In this document: positions 49,101 to 62,406 of the stretch, piece after piece
Layout: every line of letters begins with the position of its first letter
Position numbering within the stretch: position 1 is the stretch's first letter
Source: Cladocopium goreaui
Lineage: Eukaryota > Sar > Dinophyceae > Suessiales > Symbiodiniaceae
Direction of reading: 5' to 3'
Assembly (NCBI GenBank): GCA_947184155.2
Contig: CAMXCT020003210.1
Span: 1-64,000, forward strand
DNA: 64,000 nucleotides
Position numbers and translations under genes: made by a program
The notes under the pieces: generated by a model
Databases searched by the model: none
Told to the model about the DNA's origin: nothing
Seen by the model: only the letters and a program-made list of their open reading frames with translations

Positions 49101-52100
49101 TGAACATAATTGGGAAACAACAACTTCTTCAACTCAAAAGTGCGTTGCTCAACTCTTTTTAAGAGATTGAGCAACAAAATGATATACAATTTAAATAAAA
49201 AAACGTTTGATCGCAAGTAAATCAAGTATGGATTTGTTCAACTTGCTGGATGCCTTGGGGAGTTGCTAGAGGTATATTATATATATACACACACGGTAAA
49301 CTTGTGAGTCCATCCGATTTCAGAAAAGAAAAACTGAGTTCAAATCTATACAAGTTTTTCTTGTTCAGATCTAAGTCTCTAGTTCCTATATTCATTTTTT
49401 AAAATATATTTCTAATATCCCCAAAGGTATGATATTTTCAACATTGTTCAACACATGCATGGATCCAACAAATCCAAGTGACGTTCTTTGGCAGCAGCTT
49501 GCGCTCGAATCAAGAGCTTCAAACTGCGCTCCGCATGTTCTTTGTGTTTTTGGGCCTGTGTGACTGAACGGAAGTGAGGGCTAAGGGGTATAACATGGTA
49601 TAACCGTAAATGGCAATGAGGAGAAGCATAGGGATCTAAGTGACATACCAGCAAACATAGACATATGATGTATCAACTAACACCACTGAATTCGGAAATG
49701 AGAATGGGCATGACGTCACTCGCTATTGGGATTTGACCACAAAAACTGGCAATAGAATGGAATATGATGGGAGCAAAAAATCAACATGGACATACGATAA
49801 TGGCAATAAACTGGGAATTTTTGGATACACCACAAAAAATATGATATGGGTTTGTTCAGTCAAGGGCAGGACCCAAAATCGCCAAATTTCAATGGGGAAA
49901 ACAAAGACCAACCGTTGGGTGTAGTTTTCCTCATGTTTTCATGTTTGGAGAAAGGATTGAAAAAAAACAGGCAACAAAAGGCAATGGAATAAAACATTGC
50001 GCTATTAGCTGTAGCAACACCTCATAGTTCAGGGTGAGTAACTAGGTTTGAATGTGAAATGCAGGAGTTATGGGGTAATTGTCACTAACCGTCACTAAGC
50101 TTTTGCCAACTTCCACAGTCGTGCGATGGAAATGACAAACCAAACATGTGAGGACTGTGAGCGTGCCCAATATTTTTTCCCATCTCTCTCGTGTTTCTGT
50201 TCGCAGTTGTTAATGGATGCATCCTATTTCACAATGGATTAGCATTGTTTGTGTTGGCTAAATACTCTCTATTTGCTGGTGAAATCACATTCACTGCCGA
50301 TGGTTGCCTGCTAGTGAAATACAATGCTACAATGCGCATGTTCCTATCTTCTATGCCCTGATCTTGTGTTTCCTGGCTAGCTTAACAGATGTATCTCGAT
50401 TCTACCATTACTGAACTATCAATCCGGTCAGTTCAGCCAGATTAGGTCTCCACGTATTTTCCTTTCCTCATATAATTACTCAACAAAGATGGTTGGTGAA
50501 ATATGTCGCATCAAATACTTACATTAAAAAAAACATGCAATGTGTTTTTTTGTACACACACCTTTCCCCCTACCATATTAGGTCGTTTCAATCATGTTTG
50601 CTGTTTAAAATCACATTTTTTTGTTGGTGAAATTGCTAGTTAAATCCGGAAGTTTCTTGGTGAAATCCATATGTTTAATGTTTGATTGGTTTTTCTTGGC
50701 CAATCCACATTTTCACGGTGAAATCAGCATGTTGGCCGCTTTTTACATCACCATGTTGGCTGGTGAAATGACCCTTTTCCTCAATTCTTCTTGGTCTACT
50801 CACCATTTTTATCAGCTAACTCACCATTTTCCCACCTTCCCACCATTTTCCCACCTTTTTCCCACGTTTTTCCCACCTTTCCCAGGCCCGGCTCCCGTTT
50901 TTCGGTGTCTCCGGTGTCTCCGGTGGCCTGTTCCCAGGCCAAGCGCAGGGCCACCACCTCCTTGGGCGAGGTCACCTCCGTGGGACGCTCCAGGTGCCCT
51001 GCCTGCAGGTCTGGCCCAAGGGAATCCCTAGTGATAATTATTACAATGGCTATGGTTAATATATCACTAAGACCATGTAATAATTATGGTTACTATGGTT
51101 AATTAATTATAATAATAATTATCACTATAACCATTAATGGTGACTTATCCTTAGACCTGTGGTTGTGGTTAATGTTATACGATAATTACCATAACCATAG
51201 GATAAGTGATTATTATTATGATTATTTAGTAATAATATAACAATAATAATATAGTAAGTGGTATTAACAATCCAGTTTTTATTAGTATTACTAATATTAT
51301 TGTTTTTATGATTGTTACTATCATTATTATCATTATTATCATGATTATTACAATATTATTACTATTTAACAATGATAATATAACCACTATTATTACTTAT
51401 TATTATTTACCACTATGATAGGATAATAGCTATACCACTTATAATATCTTCAGTTATAATATGATAGGCGATAAGTATTGTAATATTACAGTGATATAGC
51501 TATTATAATGGTATGGTTACCCATATGAATTGTGATTATGAGTGATATATTATCCATATAGTACTAACAGTAATAGTAATAGTAATGGGATTCCTATACT
51601 AAGTATTATAATATTACTGTATTAGTAATAGTATATTCTGAGTGATACATGCTAATATTATAAGTAGTGATAATATTGTAAGTAGTGATAATATTCTAAG
51701 TAGTGATAGTAAACTAGTCAAATAGTAACAATAATAGTCAAATATGTCAATGGACATATTAATAGTAATAATCGTATTAACAATAGCAATAATAGTAATG
51801 GGATTCCTATACTAATAGTAATACAGTAATAGTATAATAGGCTAATAGTAATATAGTAATAGGATATACTACATGATATTAATAGTAAGTATTGCATTGC
51901 TGGTATAATAAAGGAATCCTCATATTCACTAAAGTTTTCATATAATGGTGCTACCCATATCATTACTATTAATATCTGATAATTTCAAATATACTATATC
52001 ATGATATCACTAAACAAATTTATTGGATATCACTATATAGTATTTATCATCGTAGTATGGTTGCCTTATCATATAGGACTATGGCGTATCCATACTACAT

Positions 52101-53575
52101 ATACATTAGTGCTAATGATAGGGTTATTATGTTACTATGGTTGTTATATTACTATGGTATATGGACAGTAAAGAATAGTGATGGTCATATATTAGTACCA
52201 ACTACTAATGATAAGGTATTTGACACTTTTCATGGACAAAGTGGTCAAACTTTGTGTTGTTGCAGCCACTTTCCATAATCTTGGATAAGCATGATGCAAA
52301 GAAGAGAACGATGGGTTGAAGCAGTGGTGAATTTTCACTAGTTAAAAATGGTACATAAACTTTGGGCATTTGATTTTAGGGTGTGTCTTGAGTAGTGTGT
52401 CTTAACCAGTGGCAGCCAAGTAAATCAAGTTTCCGCATGGTTGCCCTCCAGTGATCCAACATGGCTAGGTGGGGTTTCCCCCCAAACTATTCATGGCTAT
52501 CTTTGCATGGGAAAATCATCCAACACGGATGTTTTTTCCAGCTACCAACGTTTGATGACCACAGGATAAATACATTATAAAATATCCATCATTATCCCAC
52601 GATGATCCCTATTAAAACATAGCAACTCATATTGAACTACTAATTTGAATTGCCATAATAGTACCAGTTTTACCATTTTCACACTGGTTTATGATCATTG
52701 GCCATGAACCCATACCGGCCATACCGCTCCCAGATTAAATCCAACTATATAAATCCCTAATTGTTGATGCTCAACCCCCCATCAAATCCTTGATGGGATT
52801 GATCCCATTAAATCTCCCTTGTTGATGCATAAATCCAAATAATGGGATTGATCCCTTAACCATCAAGAAATAAAGTTTTTAAGGGATCAATCCCATCCAA
52901 ATCATCAATAAAACCATCAAAGGGATCCAAAACCCCCTTTGTTGATGCGTTCAAAAAATCCTCAACTCTTGGGGCTTCCGAACCCCGGATCCGCAGCATT
53001 TCCCTCCTGGCCCAGGAAGGCCGAGGGCAGCACCGCACCGCCTGCCGTTGGCGCTGGGGGCAGATGGCCCGGTTCCATGCAACGCACGGCCCATTCACCT
53101 GGGCTGTGCGCGGGGCAGTGGCCGACATGGAGGATTTCACCAAGAAAGATGCTGCCTTAACCATAAAAAATGGTGGTTTTGTGGGATTTCAAGCTTCAAA
53201 CATGATGATTCCAAGTGATTTTGGTGATTTAACCAACAAAATGGAGCTGGTTTAAGTATCCAAAATGGTGACTTGACCAGCAAACTTAGGGACAGAATTG
53301 GATATGTTATGCACCCAAACAAATGGGAGATATCCTTGGATGCGAAATATCCCAGCAACAATTCGGAATTGAGCAACAAAGGTGTGGATCTAAGCAAGGA
53401 CAATGGTAACTTAACCAACAAAGATAGGCGCATGAAATTTTGGTATTGAACCAGTAAAATGGTGGTTAGACACTAATCGAACTCAGGTATATGATGCTAC
53501 AAACATATACATGCTAATCGAACGTACACATTATATAATGTATAAATCTATATATATATATATACATACTGTGAA

Positions 53576-53607
<32 letters not shown>

Positions 53608-56600
53608 GAAGTAATGTAACAAGTGGAATTGCGACATCAGCCCATGAGTTCGTAAAACTGCTGATACATGATGTCCAGTTCTAGATATCATTTTGGGGAT
53701 TAAACGTAGCAAGTTGTGTTCTCTCATTGGATTTGCTCCACGGCATGAGTCAAGTCATTGGGGAATGGGGCCACCCGAATGACAGACCCAAAATCCCAAC
53801 ACAGTTGATCTGGACAATGGTAGTCAGCTGGGACCATCATCACAGGTAGGAAAATTGCTAATCTCAGATCGCTTGCTAAAGAATATGTTCCCATTTAGTA
53901 CAGTACCATAGTCCAACTCAAGGCTATCCAGGTCTATCCAGTTAACGAGCTGACTCTGTTGTGCCAAGCTGCGTAAACGGCGTGCATAAACTGCCGCTGC
54001 TTGGAAGTGGAAGCCGGGGAACTGCCAAATGTCACTGATATCGATTAGCCTCGGTTGTTCTTTTTCCGGGGTTTCAGTCATTGATTTTATGAGAAGTCCG
54101 CCCTGAAAACCTTGGGACGCAATGACCATGCCGGGTGCGCGGCACTGCTTTGGTGACTGTGATGGCGAACATGTTTAGATTTGCGAACCCAACTGCCCCA
54201 TCACGGTTTTCCCGGATCCCATCTGCGCCCTAGTCCTGGGAAAGTTCCGCGTACAGCATGTGGAGGGAATCAACCTATACAAGGTCTATCATTTGAACCC
54301 ATTGTAAGGAAACATGCCCTCAACATATGGCCAGGAATATGGCAGAGTCCTCCACTTATATAAATGGATGCCCGGCCCATTGGGGCATATGGCTATGAGT
54401 TGTGAGTCAAAAGTGCCCCGGCGAACATGGAACGGATGTTCATTGACACATCCCCATATCTAAATCTAAACCATATCAGGGTCAACCTGAAATAGTCCGC
54501 GAAAAATATCAAACCACTATCTTTTGCTGGTTGGTCAGTGGTTTTCCATAGTAAAAAAACTAAAGGATCAAGTTCTACCCATCCAGTTGGGGATGACAGC
54601 CACATGACCCCTGCGACACTTCAGCCGCAGGGCAAGGGTACTCTTTGCATGATCGTGTCCAACAAATCACCTCAGCTACCGCCGGAGATGTTTCAGGGAT
54701 CCCAAAGTTCCATGGATGGTCTCTTGATGTTAAAATTAATTTGCTTAAATAAAGATGACACAAAAGATAAATTAAGCCAACTTTGCAATCAGAGAGCAGT
54801 AATAGTTCCAGCGTTCCAGGCTTCCAGGGTTTAATATGATGTTTACTCGTAGTTTTGAATGCCTTACATCATGTTCCAATCCCAGACCCATTGAAACCCA
54901 ACACTGGACCCCAAAGGGCCCAAAAAGGTAGAACACATACTCGTGTAGATGTCCCATATCGATGATTCACCAATGGGAGAACACCTTCTTAAAGAAAACA
55001 CCTCTACCCTGTTCAACACATCTATGGCACTTTGAGGCAGCCCAGAATGGAAGAGTCCCATTTCAACGTGCCAATTTGATGCCCTCATGATGCCACGGTG
55101 CGAATTGATGTTCTTATTGGTGATTCTTGGATGGGCCGTGGAGTTAGTTGACAGTTGACTGGGTACAGCAGTTGCTGTTTTCAATCGTCGTACTCAGGCA
55201 ACGTGGTGCCCCCTGATTATGTTTGTTGGTTCATGTTGGTTCATTCACCCATCGAGCTATAGTCATTTCATCGCCATAAACGCGGCAATCAAGCTAGTTA
55301 TGCTTACAAATTTGGCCATTCAGAAAAACTGGGGCACCACTTCGATGGGCCCCATCTAGTATGTCAGTTTTCACCACTGAGTAAATCGCTGATCAGTTAG
55401 ATTTCTGGTAGTTTCAAGTGAATTTTACGTTACAAACCAGTCCGTGCCGACGAGAGACCGAAGATCTGATGGTTCCTGGGACCCGCCAAGTCTATCAACG
55501 AGTAAAACCATCAATGGATACCCTCTAGTAAACTAACAGTTTGCTATGGAAAATCACCATTTTCAATGGGAAAACTCACTATAAGTCTATTGAAAACGGC
55601 CATTTATAGCTGATTTTCCCATTAAAGATGGTGATTTTCCAGTTCGCAAACTGTTAGTTTACCAGAGGGCACTGACTGGGACATGCGAGTATGCATTTGC
55701 AAAAAGAGCTGTATGTAACGTGTGCATGATATGTTGACATAAAACAATACCCTACTCGACTGATAATGGTAAAAGCTCAACCTGGAATGAATTGCGATAT
55801 ACATTGTTTATCGTTTGCAAGATATTGACTGAATGAAACGAAAACAAATATGTTTTCTTAACAATCAAACGTATGGATGCAGCCACCAAATGCCATCAAA
55901 CACTTGGAGTGGGCAACTTAAGTATGATATGCTTCGCTCCGCTGAAAACGAAGATGGAACCTGTGTTCACGGCCAGGATTCTGATGATTGCTCCCCACAA
56001 AGGAAAAAAACATCCCCCTGTTCATATTTCTCTCTCCACTCTCCACCGCGATCTCATATTGGGGATCCTCCCATTTTTTTGGTTGCAAATATGTGTAAAT
56101 TCCGTACCAAACCGTGGTTTCTGGGAGGTGTTTAATATGAACGGGGAAAGGGATTAGCGTGACCATCCAACTGATCTTGGGGTGATTCCAATTGATGCCA
56201 TTGATGCCATTAGTGCTGGCCGCAGTAGTATTCTATGCCACTCCTTGCTTTTTATATATATATATAGGAGATTACTAAACACTATACTGAGTGTCAAGAA
56301 AACAAGGCATGCCTCAAATGGATCATACCCGAGACTCCTTCGTGGCCTATAAGTGACTGGAGGTACGTCCATTCAGACAGCCGCAGCTACATCCAACCCA
56401 TCAACCCGTCAACCTACAAGGTGGTGCCCCATTGTTAGCTAAGTTAGTTCAAAATTTGATCCAGGGTTTACGTATGTCTATATAGATCTCTGTAGTGATT
56501 ACAACTGTAGTTAGATGCCTTAAACCAACAAACACAGGCTTTCGAATGGGTTTAGGGGCACCACACCAGCCCGCTTGCCGCGGTTCAAGGAGAGCCAATG

Positions 56601-59600
56601 CCATTTGCGCCAGACGTATTCCGAGTTCTCGGAGCAGTACTTCTTCAGGGAGTTCACGTGAATCCGGCAGTGATGCACGGCGGCACCCACGTCATGGTAG
56701 GAGAAGTAGCGCTGGTACATCCTCCAGGCGATGGAGGATTTGTTCAGCCATGATGGGCGAACACACGCTGTAACCTTCACAGTGTGTATATGTCAAAGGT
56801 AAATGTACAATGTGAAACCGTATATCTATATCTTTATATATATAATATATATGTGTGTGTGTGCAGTGTGTGAACATGCGTGTATTCTCTATATATATAT
56901 ATCTATATATATATCTATCTATATCTATATATATATATATCTAGTGTATGTATATGGTCATGTATATAGTCAACCTGTTGCGATGCTGACAGTTTTGGGG
57001 CAAAGCACAGGCATTCCAGCCAACTGGACGAATCACATGAAACTGCCATCTTTACAGCTGAAGCGTGGGGAAGTACAGTAAACTTCACGTACCAATAAGT
57101 TGGGATCTTGATTGCTCAAGATAATGGGCAAATCATTAGAATTGGGACTAGTTTTGTTTATTGGGAATAATTTATAACCAATCATTTTTGGGAATATGTT
57201 GTAGACATTACTCGGAGTTACCCTGTGGTAAACTAACATAGCTATTGAAAATGACCTATTTAGAGTTGATTTACCTATTAAAAATGGTGATTTTCCAGTT
57301 CGCAAACTGTAAACGTTTACCAGGCCGGGTATTGTTCTTAGACCTCCGCCCCTCCGCCCCCTCACTCCTCAGCGCAATGTGGTTGCAAAGGTCCATCCGC
57401 TCGAGAAAGTCCATGAGCTCGGACTCCTCTTAAGAGCTATCCCGTGTGAGCCGTGGAAAATCATTGGTTAATGGAAATGTAAATCACTTAGATGGGTTAA
57501 TTAAACCATTGAAAAATCATTCATAAGTGGGAAATCACTATCTATAATGGGTAAATCAATGCAAATCATCATCAGCCATCTATAAATCCGTCATTGTCCA
57601 CAACTATGTTAAATACCCTTGTTGATTGGTTTTCAGGTAAGGAGTTATGTTACCTGACTTGGGGATTAATTAATGATTATGAACTAACCCATACAACCAG
57701 TAATTACAATGAGAGCCTCAGAAAGTCCAACAGACCCCAAGAAAGACCATACCCCTTGACACGACTAAAGATCGTCATGCTATTGGGTGTTGGAGGACTT
57801 GGTGTATGCTCCAGTGGCGAGTGACCGCGGGTCACTCGAAACCCAAATCGCTGCCCAAAACCGGGAAACTGGGGAAACCCTAAACCCCAAATCCATGTGT
57901 ATACCAATTGTTATAGCGCGGGGTGAAAAAACATGGACTCTTGGGACCATGAAGGCATCCTACCGGCTGAGTCCTCCAAGATTCACCGGCAAGTCTTGAT
58001 GTTTACCCTCTGGTAATTTAACATACAGTAACTATGGAAAATCACCATTTTCTCATAGTGAATCTTCCTGGTAATTTAACATAACTATGGAAAATCACCA
58101 TTTTTCATAGTGAATTTTCCTGGTAATTTAACATAACTATGGAAAAGCACCATTTTTCATAGTGAATTTTCCTGGTAATTTAACATAACTATGGAAAATC
58201 ACCATTTTCTCATAGTGAATCTTCCTGGTAATTTAACATAACTATGGAAAATCACCATTTTTCATAGTGAATTTTCCTGGTAATTTAACATAACTATGGA
58301 AAATCACAATTTTTCATAGTTAATTTTCCTGGTAATGTAACATAACTATGGAAAATCACCATTTATAGTGATTTTTTCCCATGAAAAATGGTGATGTTCA
58401 ATAGTATGTTAAATTAACAGAGGGTAAACATCACCATGTGTGCTGGTTCAGATTCAACATACGCATTAAAAACTTCGTCTGGATATGTTGCTTCCATAAT
58501 TCAATGAAATCCACCTTTCTGAGTATTCAAATCCAAATGTCGTGCATGTTAAATCCACATGCCTGGTGGCATTATGTTTAAGCATATTTGTTGATATGGA
58601 TTCTAAAAGTATTGATTACTCATGACCTGAAATGGAACGACAATCTATATACAATATAACATATATTTATAATACATATATACACAATTATTTATATTAT
58701 TTGATGCATTACATACATAATATCATATATATATATGTCTGTGTTTCCATGTGTTTAAATCAACATATAGTTGCCAAAAAAAACAGAAGTTAATTTCAAT
58801 TATGTTTGAACAATTTTGCTGTTCAACACGTTGGGACTTTATTGTGTATATATATATGTATATATGAATAATCATCCTGGAGTAGATAAAACATGGACAT
58901 GTCAACAAAAACACCTCACTCAAATGGGAATATCGTTAAAATATCAGTTTCGATCTACTCCATGTTAATGATTATTGTCAAAGTATATATATATATATAA
59001 CTACATACCCTCCGGTAAATTCAATAATATAGCTATGCGAAATCACAAAATTTGCAAACAGTAAATCAACTTCTATAGTTAAAGTACCAGAGGATAAGGC
59101 CCATTAAATCCCATTGAATTATCATGAGCCCTATTGAATCCCATTGAATCATCACAAATCCCATGAAATCCAATGAATTCCTATGAAATCCCATTAACAT
59201 ATAAATAAATAAATGAATAAATAAATAAGTAAATAAATAAATAAATAACCCCTTTAAATCCAATTGAAAAAAAAGATCAACCCCATAAAAGCCTATAAAA
59301 TCACGATTAAGCCCACCAAATCCTCTGGTTTCCCCAGTTTCCCCAGTTGCCCGTTTCCGTCGCCTTCAGCAGCAGCTCGTAGGCCTTGACGTAGGCCGTC
59401 AGTGCCCCGCGAGCATCCTTCCGGAACTCGTTCAAGAAGGCCACCTTGAAGTTGGTACGCACCTGGATGAATGGATAAGCCTGCCAAATGTGGGTCTCTA
59501 TAGCCATGGTTTTTTTTCCCAATAGCTGGGTGGTTTTTGATTCAAAATGCATCTATATATAAATGGATGATTTTTAGGGGTACTCCGTAGGAAACCTCCA

Positions 59601-62375
59601 AATTTCAAATCATATTTTTCTAGACGTGATAAATCCGATGGATGAGTATCATGCCCCATGCCGTCATAAAACTTAGTCCTTCACGGACATATAGGTCATA
59701 ATAACCCCCCAGTTGTGATTATAGTCGTCCATACACGATATTGGGAATATTAACAACATGGATTTAACATCTATTACACCATCTATTCACTATTAAGTTA
59801 TGATTATAGTTACACCATTAAATATACCATACAATATCTATGGACCATGGACTTAAAGTATCCCCAAAAGCCTCTGGGTGCCATGCCCCACCTGCATGGC
59901 CACTTGCATCGGCATGTTGGGCACCTTTGGCGCCCACGCCTTGCGCAGACGCTTCTCCTTTGCCAACAAACATGGTGATTTAAGCATGGGAAAAAACAAG
60001 GAAAAGGGACATTTTATCAATTTAATCATGTCACCATGTCTTGAGGATAGCATGGGATATGTACTTTTTTTCGTAGGCGCCCCAGACCGTTAGTTCGTTA
60101 GTTAGGGAAGGCTTAGTTTATAGCACCACCTTGAGGTGAACTGGTCAGCCTCTAGTAGCGTAGCACAACAATTTGGAAATCCATGGGTTTCCCCAGGAAA
60201 AGAATCTACATTTCTGGCGGGTTTTCCCCTAGGGTAACTGGGTCATGTCCCCAATGGGTTGCAACCATGGCCCGTCTACGGGATCTACAAACAACTTTGG
60301 ATACTGCCTGGTAACCATCTAACCTGGCAGGCTGGGAATTCCACCTTGTTGAAGGGAATAAAATCATTTGAATATGAATGCTTCCACTGCCAGGTCCAAA
60401 AGGGCCTCAAGAATGAGATTGCCACGTTATGTCGTATACATGTTGAGAGACTGACAAGAATGTCATGGAAGGTAAAGATATAAGTTTATCCCGTCGGCTA
60501 TGAACAAATAAGCAAACCCGCCACTACAATGGGGATTTCTGATATCATGTCCTGCAAAGTTGGCGCTCAAAATATGGTAGATGCAATCGATGTAATGTCG
60601 TTAAAACAATAATAAACAATCCCATTGTTGATTGTTGATGGTTTATACCACCCATTTATGGTGAAGGTGGGACGGTGTATTATTGCTTCAACCACATGAA
60701 AGGGGATAAATGACCATCTGACCATACTATTTTCCATCAAAAACTTCGAAGAAAAAACTGGGGGGGGAATCACCACTCTTGAACCACCGTTCACGACTTT
60801 CAGTGACACATTTCCTCATACCATATCATACACAGGAGATCACAATAGTTACGCTGGCCATTACGGAAAACAGCACCCACCAACTCTTTGCGTTTCACCA
60901 ACCCATCGGAATTCAGAAAACGGTGGGGACTCCAAACGTGGCCCCGGCCCGTTGGGGAAGTCCCAAGTCCCCCGCCTCATCTGCGTAGAAGGATATGGCG
61001 TTCTGGTAGATCAATCTTTCCAGACTGGGCGCCTCCGGTGGACCCCTGGAAATCATCATCGAAATCAATAGGAAGTGATCGATCCAAAGACTCGGCCATG
61101 GCTTCTTTGTTCGCAAAATAGCTACTTTGTTTTAAGAATAGGGTAGTGCTGCTAAAAAACTTTATGATTAGCCGCTTAGCCCATTACGAATGACGAATTA
61201 AAGCATTTTACGCCACATTAAGCCGACTAAATTCACATTTTTGGTCACTATAGCATCATAAAACCACATTAAATCTCTACTTGTTGATGGTTAAACCGTT
61301 AAACCCCATTAAAGTCCATGAAATCCCAGTAACATCAAATTTTACTGCTTCAAATTAAACCACAGTAAAACACATGTTTTCCGTAGTAAACCATATTAAT
61401 CATCATTAAACCATATTCAATGACCGTTTCAGAAAGCTAGATTGGAGGTACCAACCATATATAACGCCTATGTAAGGGCTACGTAAGGAAATATCAGAAT
61501 ATCCACACTAAACATGGCCAAAAATATGGTACAGTAGCTCCATTTTAGGGTCTGAAATTCCCACGGACACCATGTCTTTATTAACATCCCAATCATATCC
61601 AATTATCAGACACATGGTAAAGCCACACTAAACTACCATAATAATAATCATTTAAATTTCATAAACAATCCCTATTTCTTGATGGCCGAATCCAATCTAC
61701 ATCACCAAAAGAATATGAAACGAGATGAACACACATATAATCCCATCTAAACATATAATTAAACCATATTAAACCAAATGATACCGCCGTAAGTTTCATC
61801 CCCGCCTTGGCTTTCAGGTCTTCCAGACCCATGGCCATCACCAGCCCGCCGGCACCCTCGTGCAAGCTGCGGGTGGCTGCCTGGCGGCCAACATGACAGC
61901 AAACATGTGGAAGATTTACCCAGGGTTTAGTGGAAATTGAATGGAATCAGCATCAACTATAAGATCAATTTACGTCCGACTATTGGAAAATCATGGGAAA
62001 ACTATGGGAAACTGGCGGAAAACTGTTGGAGAACTATGTAAAACTGTGGGAACATATGAGAAAATTATAAGAAATATGGGAAACCACCATGGGGAAACCA
62101 TGTGAATCCATGGGGAAACCATGGGAATCCATGGGGAAACCATGGGAATGCATGGGGAAACCATGGGAATCCATGCAGGAAAATGTGGACTCAGGTTTTT
62201 TCTTCTATGGAAAATGGAGGATGCCATAGCCAACTAAAATGTATATGTAACTGAACTATGAAACCTTCGTGCATAATGGGATATGATGGGGATATAAGTG
62301 GGAAACATGATCCTGTGGTAATTCACCAGGTTGCGGAGTGGAAGCCATGGCTCATTTTGTTCGATGGTTAACCTG

Positions 62376-62406
<31 letters not shown>

